Position numbers and translations under genes: made by a program. Source: an uncultured Bacteroidales bacterium (GTDB lineage Bacteria > Bacteroidota > Bacteroidia > Bacteroidales > Paludibacteraceae). Taken from it: a stretch of 64,000 nt of DNA. The notes under the pieces were generated by a model, which did no database searches, was not told the origin of the DNA, and saw only the letters and a list, made by a program, of their open reading frames with translations. Position 1 is the stretch's first letter, and each line of letters begins with the position of its first letter. Where the stretch lies: the NCBI GenBank assembly GCA_934716995.1, contig CAKUYO010000004.1:1-64000 (forward strand), written 5' to 3'. Of the stretch, positions 40,303-49,940 are shown piece by piece.

Positions 40303-41799
40303 TTAGCGCAGGTAGTTTTCCCACTTGGTATTTCGCATATCGCCGCTCTTGAGGAACTCCTCGTGCATAGCCAGTGCGCAACTCAGCGTATGCGGCGTGT
40401 GTGCCGTCTTTGACATAGCGAGATACTCGTTGAGCAACGGACGGTATTGCGGATCGACACAGTGGTCGATAATCTCGTGCGCACGCTGTATCGGGCTCTT
40501 GCCGCGCAAATCGGCGATACCGTGCTCCGTGATAATCACTTTAACACTATGCTCACTATGGTCGAGGTGGCTCACCATCGGTACAAACGCCGAGATACAG
40601 CCGCCTTTGGCGGTGGAAGGCGTGGTGTAGATACTGATGTAGGCATTGCGGGTGAAGTCGCCGCTGCCGCCGATACCGTTCATCATCTTCGTACCGCACA
40701 CGTGCGTCGAGTTGATGTTGCCGTAGATGTCCGCTTCCAACGCCGTATTGATGGTGATCAGCCCCAAACGGCGTGCCACCTCGGGGTTGTTGCTTATCTC
40801 CTGCGGACGGAGCACAATCTTGTCGCGGAAGAAATCCAGATGGTCAATGATGTCCTGCAGTTTGTCTGCGCCGATCGTCAGCGAGCAACCGCTGGCGAAC
40901 TTGATACGCCCTTCTTTCATCAGCCCGACCACCGAGTCCTGTATCACCTCGGTGTACATCTCAAACGGCGGGATATGTTTGTTCTCGCCCAATGCGCCGA
41001 GCACGGCGTTGGCTATATTGCCCACACCCGACTGGATAGGCAGAAACGATGAGGGGATACGCCCTGCTTTCATCTCGTTCTCGAGGAACAACGCCACGTT
41101 GGCACCGATCTTTGCCGTGGTCTCATCCAAGGGTGAGAACTTGCCCACCTCATTCGGACGGTTGGTCTTTACTACAGCGATGATTTTGCCCGGATCCACC
41201 TTGATATGGTCTTTCCCGATGCGGTCAGATACCGAATAGATTGGTATCTCTCGGCGTTGGGGCGGATCGAGCGGCTCATACAGGTCGTGCATGCCGCGCA
41301 TAGTGGCAGGCATAGCCTCGTTGAGTTCGACGATAATCTTCGGTGCCAACTCGCAGAATGTAAGCATATTACCCACACCTGCTGTCGGTACGATCACACC
41401 CTCTTCGTCCACGTAGCACGCCTCGATAATAGCGAAATCCGGACGCTTCATAAAACCGTAGCGCAGATCCTGTGCCAGTTCGCTCAGGTGCATATCGAAA
41501 TAGTGTGCGCCCTGTGCGTTCAGTTCGGCACGGAGGTCTTTGTTGCCCTGATAGGGCGTACGGAAATCGATAGCGTGTGCGCGAGCCAATGCCCCGTCGC
41601 AACTGTCGCCTGTGGAAGCACCGGTATAGACACCTATCTTATAGGGTTTGCCTTCTGCATGGAAGGCTTCTGCACGGTGCGCAATAGCGGTAGGAACATC
41701 TTTCGGTGCGCCTGCGGGTGTAAATCCGCCCATACCTACTACCGCACCGTTCGGAATAAGAAGTGCAGCCTCTTCGGCTGACATAAATGGAAGTGCCAT
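40303..41799 (-). CDS. Acetyl-CoA hydrolase/transferase family protein (likely succinyl-CoA:acetate CoA-transferase)
   Basis: A 498-residue family I CoA-transferase. Visible features: MGGFTPAGAPKDVP near the start, IPIQSGVGNIANAVLGAL, then the active-site Glu in YTEVIQDSVVGLM, and FASGCSLTIG. The closest functional relatives move CoA between succinyl-CoA and acetate, which fits acetate/succinate fermentation and would link with mdh. The exact substrate pair is inferred. It has its own promoter. Confidence 0.88.
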   Translation of the reverse strand: MALPFMSAEEAALLIPNGAVVGMGGFTPAGAPKDVPTAIAHRAEAFHAEGKPYKIGVYTGASTGDSCDGALARAHAIDFRTPYQGNKDLRAELNAQGAHYFDMHLSELAQDLRYGFMKRPDFAIIEACYVDEEGVIVPTAGVGNMLTFCELAPKIIVELNEAMPATMRGMHDLYEPLDPPQRREIPIYSVSDRIGKDHIKVDPGKIIAVVKTNRPNEVGKFSPLDETTAKIGANVALFLENEMKAGRIPSSFLPIQSGVGNIANAVLGALGENKHIPPFEMYTEVIQDSVVGLMKEGRIKFASGCSLTIGADKLQDIIDHLDFFRDKIVLRPQEISNNPEVARRLGLITINTALEADIYGNINSTHVCGTKMMNGIGGSGDFTRNAYISIYTTPSTAKGGCISAFVPMVSHLDHSEHSVKVIITEHGIADLRGKSPIQRAHEIIDHCVDPQYRPLLNEYLAMSKTAHTPHTLSCALAMHEEFLKSGDMRNTKWENYLR

Positions 41800-41855
41800 G
41801 ATATTGTGTTTTTAAGTGATTACCTGTATGTTCTATGCATTTCTCAAAACGCTTG

Positions 41856-41887
41856 CAAAGATACGCTTTTTTTTTGATATACGCAAA
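41856..41887 (-). promoter_or_regulatory. Predicted promoter of the CoA-transferase
   Basis: On the minus strand: TTTG (41884-41887), 20 bp, TATCTTTG (41856-41863). Confidence 0.75.
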
Positions 41888-41893
41888 GTGCGT

Positions 41894-42916
41894 TTATTCT
41901 CCGCCTGCGTCTGCGGAAAACTGCTTTATTACCCTATCGAAATCGGACTCAAACAAGCGGTCTTGCAATACACGATATTTTTCAAACTCGCTCTCGGCAA
42001 AGGCTTTGGCAATTTCGGCGGTTACCTGCCCTTTGTGCGTCAAAATTACTTCGTCATTCAATTGCAGAAATACATCTAATTTCTTTGCCCAATCCTCCAT
42101 AGTCATTGGTATGTGCCTACGTGCTTGCCGCTCCGCATAGTCCAAATACATAGATACAAACTGGTTCAAATCCGTCAACTCGGTATTTGTCAGGTAGTTT
42201 TTTGCCACTGATACATCGGCTCTCACAATCTTGCCGTTGGGAGCATTCTTCCATGTTGTCAATCCCATATGCTCCTTTTGGGCATCTGCCCGCTCTACGA
42301 TTACCTCTGCTGCCGTATGCCCGTGTATGGCAAAATGCAACTTATTCTGCACCATAGCAAAGAAATCACGGGTAGTAACAGCAGAAGGGGAGTAATCAAC
42401 GGCTGTTGCATAGATATCTGTTATCTTTTGATAAAACTTGCGTTCACTGGCACGTATCTCACGTATCTCATCCAGCAAATGGTCAAAATATGATTCATCA
42501 AATATCTGTCCATTCTCCAAACGCTGTTTGTCCAACACATAGCCTTGTATGGCAAAAGTACGAAGTACTTGCGTCGCCCATTGTCGGAACTGTGTAGCCC
42601 GTAATGAATTGACCCGATAACCAACCGATATAATGGCATCCAAATTATAGAAACGGGTACGATACGTTTTCCCGTCTGTTGCAGTTGCCGAGGATTCCTC
42701 GGTAACTGACATAGGACTCAATTCTCCCGCAGCAAAAATGTTTTTCAGGTGTAACCCGATATTATCCACCGAACAATCAAAGAGTTGCGCCATCGCTTTT
42801 TGGGTCAGCCACACATTCTCATTATGCACCCGCACTTGTATGCTATCTTGAGAGTTCTGCTTTGTAAAAACCAGGAAATCGGTCGTACTATTTCGTATTT
42901 GTAAGTGTTTATCCAT
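41894..42916 (-). CDS. RhuM-like (virulence RhuM family) protein
   Basis: A 340-residue protein of the RhuM / cell-filamentation-like family. The N-terminal region has VWLTQKAMAQLFDCSVDNIGLHLKNI, a DNA-binding-like segment, then FYNLDAIISVGYRVNS and QFRQWATQVL. The C-terminal half is helical and basic. Such genes are widely scattered by horizontal transfer in gut bacteria. It is a single orphan gene between core genes, with no integrase or toxin partner visible. Function not established. Confidence 0.82.
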   Translation of the reverse strand: MDKHLQIRNSTTDFLVFTKQNSQDSIQVRVHNENVWLTQKAMAQLFDCSVDNIGLHLKNIFAAGELSPMSVTEESSATATDGKTYRTRFYNLDAIISVGYRVNSLRATQFRQWATQVLRTFAIQGYVLDKQRLENGQIFDESYFDHLLDEIREIRASERKFYQKITDIYATAVDYSPSAVTTRDFFAMVQNKLHFAIHGHTAAEVIVERADAQKEHMGLTTWKNAPNGKIVRADVSVAKNYLTNTELTDLNQFVSMYLDYAERQARRHIPMTMEDWAKKLDVFLQLNDEVILTHKGQVTAEIAKAFAESEFEKYRVLQDRLFESDFDRVIKQFSADAGGE

Positions 42917-43033
42917 AAATGTATTCCGTGTATCCTAATAAATGCAAAAATAGTTTTTGCGCATTATTCCACTTGTAAGCACCCTACATCAGTACCGATA
43001 AAGGTGTGGTGGTAAGCACTCACCACCACATAA

Positions 43034-44119
43034 TCACTCCTTTTTGAAATAATGCTCGTAGTTGTGCAGGAAACGCTCCACGGCTTTGGGCAGTGCGCCG
43101 TAGTACTCGCCGCCCGAGGCGTTGGCATGCCCGCCGCCGTTGAAAATCTCGTTGGCAAAGACATTCACGGGTCTGTCGCCCTGCGAACGGAGCGAGATCT
43201 TGATTTTTGTTTTCTCGCCCCCGTGCTGTTCCCGCTCTGCCGCCGTAGCCTTATCCTCACGCATAAAGCACGAATAATAGATGTTGCCTATCTGCAAAGG
43301 CAGGTTCACGATGCCTTCCGCATCGCCCGACTGGAAATTAAAGCGGTACAACTCCTTGCGGCTCAGATAGATAAGTGCCGTATGATACTCCGGATAGATA
43401 CGCATTTTCTGATACAGGCAGTAGCCCATCAGCCGCATACGGTCGGCACTGTAGTTGTTGAACACATTATTATATACCGCATCTTTGTTCACTCCGAGCG
43501 ACACCATCTGCCCGACAATCTCATACATCTCGGGGTGGTTGGAGTTGAACGAGAAATTGCCCGTATCGGTCATCATACCCGTATAGAGACAAGTGGCGGT
43601 ATCCACATTGAGTTGCCCGATCGGAAATGCACATTCGCCCGCATTCATCGACTGATAGATAAACCTGTACACCAGTTCCGATGCCGAAGCACTGTCGGGA
43701 TACGACATCGTTACATCCGCAAAACCGGCAGGGTGCAAATGGTGGTCAATCATTATCTTCGGGCAGGTAAGTGATACCAACTTGTCGCCAAGCGAACCGA
43801 TGCGTTTCGGCTCGTTGAAATCGGAGCAAATGACAAGTTCCGCATTTTCCAGACATGTATCCGCTTCCGCTTTCTGTGCATCATAAAGCAGCACCTCTTT
43901 CGCCCCCGGCATCCATTTGAGAAATGACGGAAAAGCATTCGGCACGATCACACGCACATCCGTTTTGCCGATCTGCTCCAGATAATGGCGCATCCCCAGA
44001 CTGCTGCCCATCGCATCGCCGTCGGGCGACAGATGGGTAAGGATCACTATACGGTTGGCATTGTTTATCAGCGTATGCGCTTGTGCAACCTGCTCTGCGG
44101 TCAGTTTGGAATGTAACAT
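43034..44119 (-). CDS. nrnA: DHH family oligoribonuclease / pAp phosphatase
   Basis: A 361-residue phosphoesterase that degrades short RNAs and pAp. Motifs: LSPDGDAMGSSLG (DGDA), CSDFNEPKRIG, MIDHHLHPAG (DHH), and the C-terminal DHHA1 part with NGGGHANASGGEYYG. Its promoter overlaps that of the divergent chaperone gene. Confidence 0.94.
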   Translation of the reverse strand: MLHSKLTAEQVAQAHTLINNANRIVILTHLSPDGDAMGSSLGMRHYLEQIGKTDVRVIVPNAFPSFLKWMPGAKEVLLYDAQKAEADTCLENAELVICSDFNEPKRIGSLGDKLVSLTCPKIMIDHHLHPAGFADVTMSYPDSASASELVYRFIYQSMNAGECAFPIGQLNVDTATCLYTGMMTDTGNFSFNSNHPEMYEIVGQMVSLGVNKDAVYNNVFNNYSADRMRLMGYCLYQKMRIYPEYHTALIYLSRKELYRFNFQSGDAEGIVNLPLQIGNIYYSCFMREDKATAAEREQHGGEKTKIKISLRSQGDRPVNVFANEIFNGGGHANASGGEYYGALPKAVERFLHNYEHYFKKE

Positions 44120-44138
44120 AAAGCCTTGTATTTTTCGG

Positions 44139-44169
44139 CAAAGATACGCTTTTTTTTGTGTAGTACAAA
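44139..44169 (-). promoter_or_regulatory. Predicted promoter of nrnA
   Basis: On the minus strand: TTTG (44166-44169), 19 bp, TATCTTTG (44139-44146). Confidence 0.7.
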
Positions 44170-44186
44170 ATAAATTCGTAACTTTG
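44155..44186 (+). promoter_or_regulatory. Predicted promoter of the double-parvulin gene
   Basis: TTTG (44155-44158), 20 bp, TAACTTTG (44179-44186). It interleaves with the nrnA promoter on the other strand. Confidence 0.75.
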
Positions 44187-44245
44187 CACGCTTGATATAG
44201 TATGCCGTAGCAGGCGAAAGAATATAATTAAGTACATCCAACTAT

Positions 44246-46006
44246 ATGAAAAAGACCTTTTTTGCAATGGCAGCGTTGATGGCGGCAATGACCATCAGTG
44301 CGGAAGACCAAGTGCTGATGACCATTGACGGCAAACCCGTGATGGCATCGGAGTTTATGTACATCTACGAAAAGAACAACCAGGAGGCATCGCTCGACCC
44401 CAAGACGATGGACGAGTATCTGGATTTGTTCGTCAATTTCAAACTGAAAGTAACGGAAGCCGAGGCACAGGGTATCGACACCACGGCGGCTTTCAAAAAG
44501 GAATTAGCCGGCTATCGCGCACAGGCAACGCCTAAGTATATGCAGGACAATGAAGCGATGGACAGCCTTGTCCGCCTCAGTTACGACCATATCTCGCGCG
44601 ACCGTCGTGCCGCACATATCGCTATCCAGTGCCCTGCCAACGCAGAAGAAGCACAGGTGGAGGAAGCATTGGCAAAAATCAACGATGCTCGCGTTCGTGT
44701 TACCACCGGCAAGGCGATTAAGAAAGGCCGTCGTATGGTACAGCAGAAGCCCGAGGACTTCAGCGAGGTGGCACGCGAGGTATCGACCGACCCGAGTGTA
44801 CAGGAGACCGGCGGCGAACTCGGCTGGATCACTCCGTTCCGCTATGTCTATTCGCTGGAAGAAGTCGTGTACAACACCCCCGTTGGCGAGGTGAGCGAGG
44901 TTTTCCGCAGCCCCTATGGTTTCCATATCGTACTGGTTGAGGAAGAACGCCCGCACGAGGAAGTGCACGCTTCGCATATTATGAAGATGGTGCCGCGCGG
45001 CAACGACTCTGTCCGCGCCGTGATGAAGGGCATCATCGACTCGATTGCCTTGGTGGTGAATACCGATAATTTTGCCGGGCAGGCACGCGCCTTGTCGGAC
45101 GACAAAGGTTCGGCTATGCGCGGCGGCGACCTCGGCTGGTTCGGCAAAGGTATGATGGTCAAACCCTTCGAGGACACCGCTTTCGGTATGGAGCCGGGGG
45201 CTATAAGTAGTCCTTTCCTGAGCGATTTCGGCTGGCATATCATCTACCTGCAGGACCGCCGCGGCGTGCAACCGTTGGACAGTATGTATCAGCAGGTACT
45301 CACGCAAGTGAAACGCGACGAGCGTGCCAAAGAGGCGGACAAATCGTTTATCCGCAAGACCCGTGCCGAGTACCAACTCGCTGACAGCATGACCGATGCC
45401 GAAGTGCGTGCATACGCCGATGCACACCTTGAGGACAAGTATGCCGACCTGCGCCACCTTGTACAGGAGTACCACGACGGTATTCTCCTCTTCGAAGTAT
45501 CGCTCCGCGAGGTGTGGGACAAAGCGGGCAAAGACACCGTCGGCTTGACCAATTTCTTCAACACCCACAAGAAAGACTATACTTGGGACGCACCGCGTTA
45601 CAAGGGTTTTGTAGTCTATTGCAAGGACAAGAACACGATGAAAGCGGCGAAATCCATCATACGAAACTCTGACAAAGACTCGGTGGAGAGTTATCTCAAC
45701 CATCGTCTGAACCTGGACAGCGTAACGTATGTCAAGTTCAACCACGGTCTGTGGGAACAAGGGCAGAACCCCGCAGTGGACAAATACGGATTCAAGCAGA
45801 AAAATGCGGAATATACCCCCTCGGAGGAGTTCCCATACGTATTCTGCGTAGGCAAGGTACTGAAAGCCCCCGAAGAATATACCGACGAGCGCGGCAAAGT
45901 TACCACCGACTACCAGGACTACCTCGAACAAGAATGGCTCAAAGCCCTCAAGGCAAAATACAAGGTGGACATCAATACGGATGTCTTCAACCAACTAAAG
46001 AAATAA
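44246..46006 (+). CDS. Periplasmic peptidyl-prolyl isomerase with two parvulin domains (SurA-like)
   Basis: A 586-residue exported chaperone. Signal peptide MKKTFFAMAALMAAMTISA. An N-terminal helical part (about 20-115) is followed by a first PpiC domain (about 120-230; GGELGWITPF and SPYGFHIVLVEE) and a second (about 240-345; RGGDLGWFGKG and SDFGWHIIYLQ). The long C-terminal region (350-586) is unassigned. It probably helps outer-membrane proteins fold. Confidence 0.88.
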   Translation: MKKTFFAMAALMAAMTISAEDQVLMTIDGKPVMASEFMYIYEKNNQEASLDPKTMDEYLDLFVNFKLKVTEAEAQGIDTTAAFKKELAGYRAQATPKYMQDNEAMDSLVRLSYDHISRDRRAAHIAIQCPANAEEAQVEEALAKINDARVRVTTGKAIKKGRRMVQQKPEDFSEVAREVSTDPSVQETGGELGWITPFRYVYSLEEVVYNTPVGEVSEVFRSPYGFHIVLVEEERPHEEVHASHIMKMVPRGNDSVRAVMKGIIDSIALVVNTDNFAGQARALSDDKGSAMRGGDLGWFGKGMMVKPFEDTAFGMEPGAISSPFLSDFGWHIIYLQDRRGVQPLDSMYQQVLTQVKRDERAKEADKSFIRKTRAEYQLADSMTDAEVRAYADAHLEDKYADLRHLVQEYHDGILLFEVSLREVWDKAGKDTVGLTNFFNTHKKDYTWDAPRYKGFVVYCKDKNTMKAAKSIIRNSDKDSVESYLNHRLNLDSVTYVKFNHGLWEQGQNPAVDKYGFKQKNAEYTPSEEFPYVFCVGKVLKAPEEYTDERGKVTTDYQDYLEQEWLKALKAKYKVDINTDVFNQLKK

Positions 46007-46090
46007 CGTCCGCAGGTATCTGCAAGAATAGACGATTATTAAGATTCATTGCGCATTTTACATTATGCATTGCGCATTGAAAAGTAAGGC

Positions 46091-46118
46091 GGATGTCGGG
46101 TGGATGTCGGGTGGATAG
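46091..46118. repeat. 11-bp tandem repeat GGATGTCGGGT x2.5
   Basis: Two exact units and a half, upstream of gldG. Same family as 19789 and the reverse complement of 52655-52687. Confidence 0.8.
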
Positions 46119-46148
46119 GCTCTGGATAAAAATGTACGATTATTAAAA

Positions 46149-47765
46149 ATGAAGCGTTTCGGTTGGCTCATAGCAATTATGGGAATTGTACTGCTCAATG
46201 TGGCAGTACATTTCTGCGTGGTGCGCTGGGATATGACCGACGACCGGCGCTACAGCCTCAGCCAGCCTACCAAACAACTCCTCGCCGAATTGGAGCAGCC
46301 GCTTGAGGTAACGCTCTATCTCACGGGAGATCTCAACTCTGGTTTCCGCCGCCTGAAAACCGCTACAGAGGAACTGGTGGAGGAACTGGGTGTCTATGCC
46401 CGTATGGATTGTCGTACATTCGATGCCGAAACAGAGAAGATACCCCCGCAACTCAGCCCTATAGTTATCCACGAGCGGCAGAAAGACGGCAAGACCGCAC
46501 AGACTACCGTCTATCCGTACGCGGGTGTGCGTTACGGCAGCCGCAGCGCCATTGTGCCGTTGCTCAAGAACAACCGCGGAATGTCGGGCGAGGAGAATCT
46601 GAATATCAGCATCGAGAACCTCGAATACGCTTTCGCCGAGGCTATCCACGGGTTGTTGCAAACCGAGGCTCCGCGCGTGGCATTCATCGAAGGACACGGC
46701 GAACTGCCCGAAGAAAACGTCTTCGACATCAGCACATCGCTCAGCCGTTATTTCCGGATAGATCGCGGTGTATTGGGAGATGATCCGCATATCCTCGACC
46801 CCTACAAAGTGGTCATCATTGCCGACCCGCAAGGCAGTTTCTCCGATGCCGATAAGTATATCCTCGACCAATACCTTATGCACGGCGGGCGTATTCTCTG
46901 GGTAGTCAACGGAGTGCGTTTCTCCAATCAGGTGCTCGCCGATGAGGGTTTCACGCCGGTATTGCCGTTAGACCTCAACCTTACGGATATGTTTTTCCGC
47001 TACGGCGTGCGTATCAATCCCGCATTGCTGCAGGACGTGCAGTGTCTGCCCATACCGGTAAACGTATCGTCCGATCCGCAGAACCCAAACCTGCAACCTA
47101 TGCCGTGGTACTATGCACCGCTGCTGCTCACCTCGCAGGTGTCTCCGATCACGCGCAATGTGGCACAGGTCAGTTGCACTTTTGCCTCACCTGTAGACAT
47201 TGTCGGCGGAGAGGACGGCATACGCAAAGAGGTGCTGCTGGCAACCTCGTCTGCCAGCCGGCTTATCGCCACGCCTGCCGAAGTGGACTTGACGGACATC
47301 AACCCCGATATGCAGACCTTCAAGTACCAGTTCATCCCCGTGGCGTTTGCTTTGGAAGGGGAATTCGAGTCGGTCTTTGCACACCGTATGGTACCCGAGG
47401 GCATTGACACCAAGGAGGCAACGCTCGCCAAGAGTGTGCCTACCCGTCAGGTGGTAGTCGCTTCGGGCAGTATCATCCGCAACGAGATACAGCAGGGGCA
47501 GGCGCTTCCCGTCGGCTACGACCGCTATTCGGGTATGCAGTTCGGCAACCGTGATTTCCTTACCAACGCGGTGCTGTATCTCGCCGATGACGAAGGACTG
47601 ATCGCCCTGCGCGAGAAAACGGTCGCTCTGCGACTGCTAAACGACAAACGTGCGCACGATGAGCGCACCAAAATACAGATTATCAGTATCGTAACACCTG
47701 TTCTGCTGTTGGCATTGGTAGGTATTGTATTCCTGCTTGTGCGCCGTAGAAAATACGCAAAATAA
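46149..47765 (+). CDS. gldG: Gliding motility/type IX-associated ABC-type protein GldG
   Basis: A 538-residue membrane protein. A membrane segment at each end (GWLIAIMGIVLLNVAVHFCV and IISIVTPVLLLALVGIVFLLV) brackets a periplasmic region. GldG family segments: DRRYSLSQPTKQLLAELEQP, AFIEGHGELPEENVFDIS, and DKYILDQYLMHGGRILWVV. In gliding and T9SS species GldG works with the permease GldF, but no gldF is found next to it here. It is preceded by the 11-bp repeat. Confidence 0.85.
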   Translation: MKRFGWLIAIMGIVLLNVAVHFCVVRWDMTDDRRYSLSQPTKQLLAELEQPLEVTLYLTGDLNSGFRRLKTATEELVEELGVYARMDCRTFDAETEKIPPQLSPIVIHERQKDGKTAQTTVYPYAGVRYGSRSAIVPLLKNNRGMSGEENLNISIENLEYAFAEAIHGLLQTEAPRVAFIEGHGELPEENVFDISTSLSRYFRIDRGVLGDDPHILDPYKVVIIADPQGSFSDADKYILDQYLMHGGRILWVVNGVRFSNQVLADEGFTPVLPLDLNLTDMFFRYGVRINPALLQDVQCLPIPVNVSSDPQNPNLQPMPWYYAPLLLTSQVSPITRNVAQVSCTFASPVDIVGGEDGIRKEVLLATSSASRLIATPAEVDLTDINPDMQTFKYQFIPVAFALEGEFESVFAHRMVPEGIDTKEATLAKSVPTRQVVVASGSIIRNEIQQGQALPVGYDRYSGMQFGNRDFLTNAVLYLADDEGLIALREKTVALRLLNDKRAHDERTKIQIISIVTPVLLLALVGIVFLLVRRRKYAK

Positions 47766-47769
47766 GACT

Positions 47770-49218
47770 ATGAAAAAAGGACTCCTTGTATTCGCTATCC
47801 TGCTTGCGCAGTGGTGTATCGCCACAGCGCAAGAGTTGCTGCCCTACCCCATAGACACCATACGGGGGAAGGCGGTCTATCGCTACGAAGTGGAGAAAAG
47901 TATCGGGCTCTACCGGATCAGCGTCAATTTCAGTGTCAGTCAGGAAGACATCATCCGCTGGAATCCTGAACTGAAAGAGCGCGGTCTGCACTACGGAGAG
48001 ACGCTCTATATACCCGTAGCGGGCAAGACCGTACCCGCAGTGAAGCACTCGTCTGAACCCTCTATTCCTGTAACGCTGCCTGCCAAAGAACAGGAAAAAG
48101 CAGTGGTGGTTGCTGCGCCCGAAGAGACACAGCCTGTATCGGAACCGGTAACGCTGCCTGCAAAAGAGAACAAACCGGTTTTGGTATTGGAGGAGGTGCA
48201 CGAAGACACACTGCCCGCTGCCCCTGCATCAGTGCAAGAGGATACTGCGGCTATACACATCGCCTTGATGCTGCCGTTCCAAGCACGCAACACCAAGCGC
48301 GACAGGAATATGGACCGCTTTGTCGATTTCTATGAGGGTGTATTGCTGGCTGTACGCGAAATGCAGACCGACGGCACCCGGTTTGTCTTGGATGTGTACG
48401 ATACCGAGAGATCGGACTCGCGTGTGCGCCAACTGATAGACAGCGGCCGTTTGGAAGGCGTAGATGCCGTACTCGGTTTGGCATATCCTATGCAACTGAT
48501 GCAGGCAGGCGAATGGGCAAAAGAGAAACACGTGCCGGTTCTCGCCCCGTTTGTAGATCATATCGAGGGTATAGAGACCAACCCGTATATTCTCCAGTTC
48601 AACCCCTCGCGCCAACAGGAAGCACAGGCTATGGCGGAGTGGCTTGCAGAACACAGAGAAAAGGTAAACTGTGTGCTGATAGATGCCAAAGAAGCGGATA
48701 TCCCGCAGAGTATCCGTCTGCTGCGCAAAGAGATAGCCGCACGCGACATTCCCACTACCACCACCTCTATACGCGATATACTCAACGACTCGTTAAGTAC
48801 GGCATTGCGCGACAATGTAGAGAATATACTCATCTTCAACACCGAGAAATACAGCAATATCCAAGTGTTGATACCGCGTGTACAGAAAGCCGCAGGCAAC
48901 CGTCAGGTTACCCTCTACAGCAAGTACTCTTGGGGAAAAGAGAATATCCCGTTGCCGCAGATATACACCTCAATCTTCAAGCAGCAAATTACGGCTGATG
49001 CAGTGTACGAAGAGGATTTCCAACACTATTTCGGACACGAACACGCTACAGATACACCGCGTTTCGACCTGCTCGGCTATGACCTGATGAGAGAACTGGT
49101 CGCCTATCTGCAAGGTACGGAGTATCACGGTTTGCAGTCAGAGGTACGCTTTGAGCGTATCTCCGAAGAGGGCGGACTGATTAACACCCATATCGAAATA
49201 CAGCGTATCAACCCTTGA
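47770..49218 (+). CDS. LysM protein with a periplasmic-binding-like domain
   Basis: About 482 residues from the chosen ATG, which gives signal peptide MKKGLLVFAILLAQWCIATA. An N-terminal LysM (about 32-80: YRYEVEKSIGLYRISVNFSV ... GETLYIPV) binds peptidoglycan. A Glu/Val/Pro linker follows, then a type I periplasmic-binding-like fold (about 165-480: HIALMLPFQ, FYEGVLLAVREMQ, VDAVLGLAYPMQ). Family members are common Bacteroidetes cell-envelope proteins. Its stop TGA overlaps the TTG start of the next gene. Confidence 0.85.
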   Translation: MKKGLLVFAILLAQWCIATAQELLPYPIDTIRGKAVYRYEVEKSIGLYRISVNFSVSQEDIIRWNPELKERGLHYGETLYIPVAGKTVPAVKHSSEPSIPVTLPAKEQEKAVVVAAPEETQPVSEPVTLPAKENKPVLVLEEVHEDTLPAAPASVQEDTAAIHIALMLPFQARNTKRDRNMDRFVDFYEGVLLAVREMQTDGTRFVLDVYDTERSDSRVRQLIDSGRLEGVDAVLGLAYPMQLMQAGEWAKEKHVPVLAPFVDHIEGIETNPYILQFNPSRQQEAQAMAEWLAEHREKVNCVLIDAKEADIPQSIRLLRKEIAARDIPTTTTSIRDILNDSLSTALRDNVENILIFNTEKYSNIQVLIPRVQKAAGNRQVTLYSKYSWGKENIPLPQIYTSIFKQQITADAVYEEDFQHYFGHEHATDTPRFDLLGYDLMRELVAYLQGTEYHGLQSEVRFERISEEGGLINTHIEIQRINP

Positions 49219-49928
49219 AAGCCGTAGCAAGACATATTGCCCTGTTGAGCGCATTGTTTCTCTTGGCAGCAATGCCTGCGCTTGCACAACCGCGCCTGCG
49301 CGTACCCGAGATGTATGTGGGAGTGCACGGCGGTGTCATAGCGTCCACGGTGCAGTTCTCGCCCACGGTGGCAAATATGTCCCCCATTACGGGAGCGGTG
49401 GTACTCGGCGGAAACGGCGGACTGGTATTCCGCTACAGCGCACAGAAATGCTGTGCCGTACAGGTGGAACTCAACTATATGCAACGCGGGTGGCGCGAGG
49501 CTAATACCGACGGCGCATACACACGTGCGCTGCACTATATAGAACTGCCGTTCCTGATGCATATCTATTTCGGCAGTCCGTCATTCCGCGGGTTTGTCAA
49601 TCTCGGTCCGCAAATAGGTTATTGCGTCTATGACAACCTCGGAAACGGCGTGCGGCAAACAGAATCCGTCCATCAGTATGCCCCGCTGGACAAGGCGTTT
49701 GACTGGGGGGCAGCAGGCGGATTGGGTATGTACTACCGCTCGAAGAAAGCGGGACTGTACCAGATGGAGGTGCGGTTCAACTACAGCCTCGGCACAATCT
49801 TTGCAAATAGTGCCACAGACTATTTCTCACAGTCCAACCCGATGAACCTGAGCCTCAACCTGACATGGATGTGGGAAATAAAGAAAAAGAATGATAGAAG
49901 AATAGAAAAAATAGAATACAACTACTAA
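49215..49928 (+). CDS. PorT-like outer-membrane beta-barrel protein
   Basis: A 237-residue protein starting at a TTG overlapping the previous stop (TTGA); this start is needed for the signal peptide (KAVARHIALLSALFLLAAMP). The chain has barrel strands and turns (MYVGVHGGVIASTVQF, GGLVFRYSA, VQVELNYMQRGWRE, YIELPFLMHIYFG, FVNLGPQIGYCV), the PF13568 pattern. PorT itself is part of the type IX system, but the family is wide. The tail KKKNDRRIEKIEYNY derives from a tandem-repeat-like end. Confidence 0.82.
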   Translation: MKAVARHIALLSALFLLAAMPALAQPRLRVPEMYVGVHGGVIASTVQFSPTVANMSPITGAVVLGGNGGLVFRYSAQKCCAVQVELNYMQRGWREANTDGAYTRALHYIELPFLMHIYFGSPSFRGFVNLGPQIGYCVYDNLGNGVRQTESVHQYAPLDKAFDWGAAGGLGMYYRSKKAGLYQMEVRFNYSLGTIFANSATDYFSQSNPMNLSLNLTWMWEIKKKNDRRIEKIEYNY

Positions 49929-49940
49929 AACTACAATACA

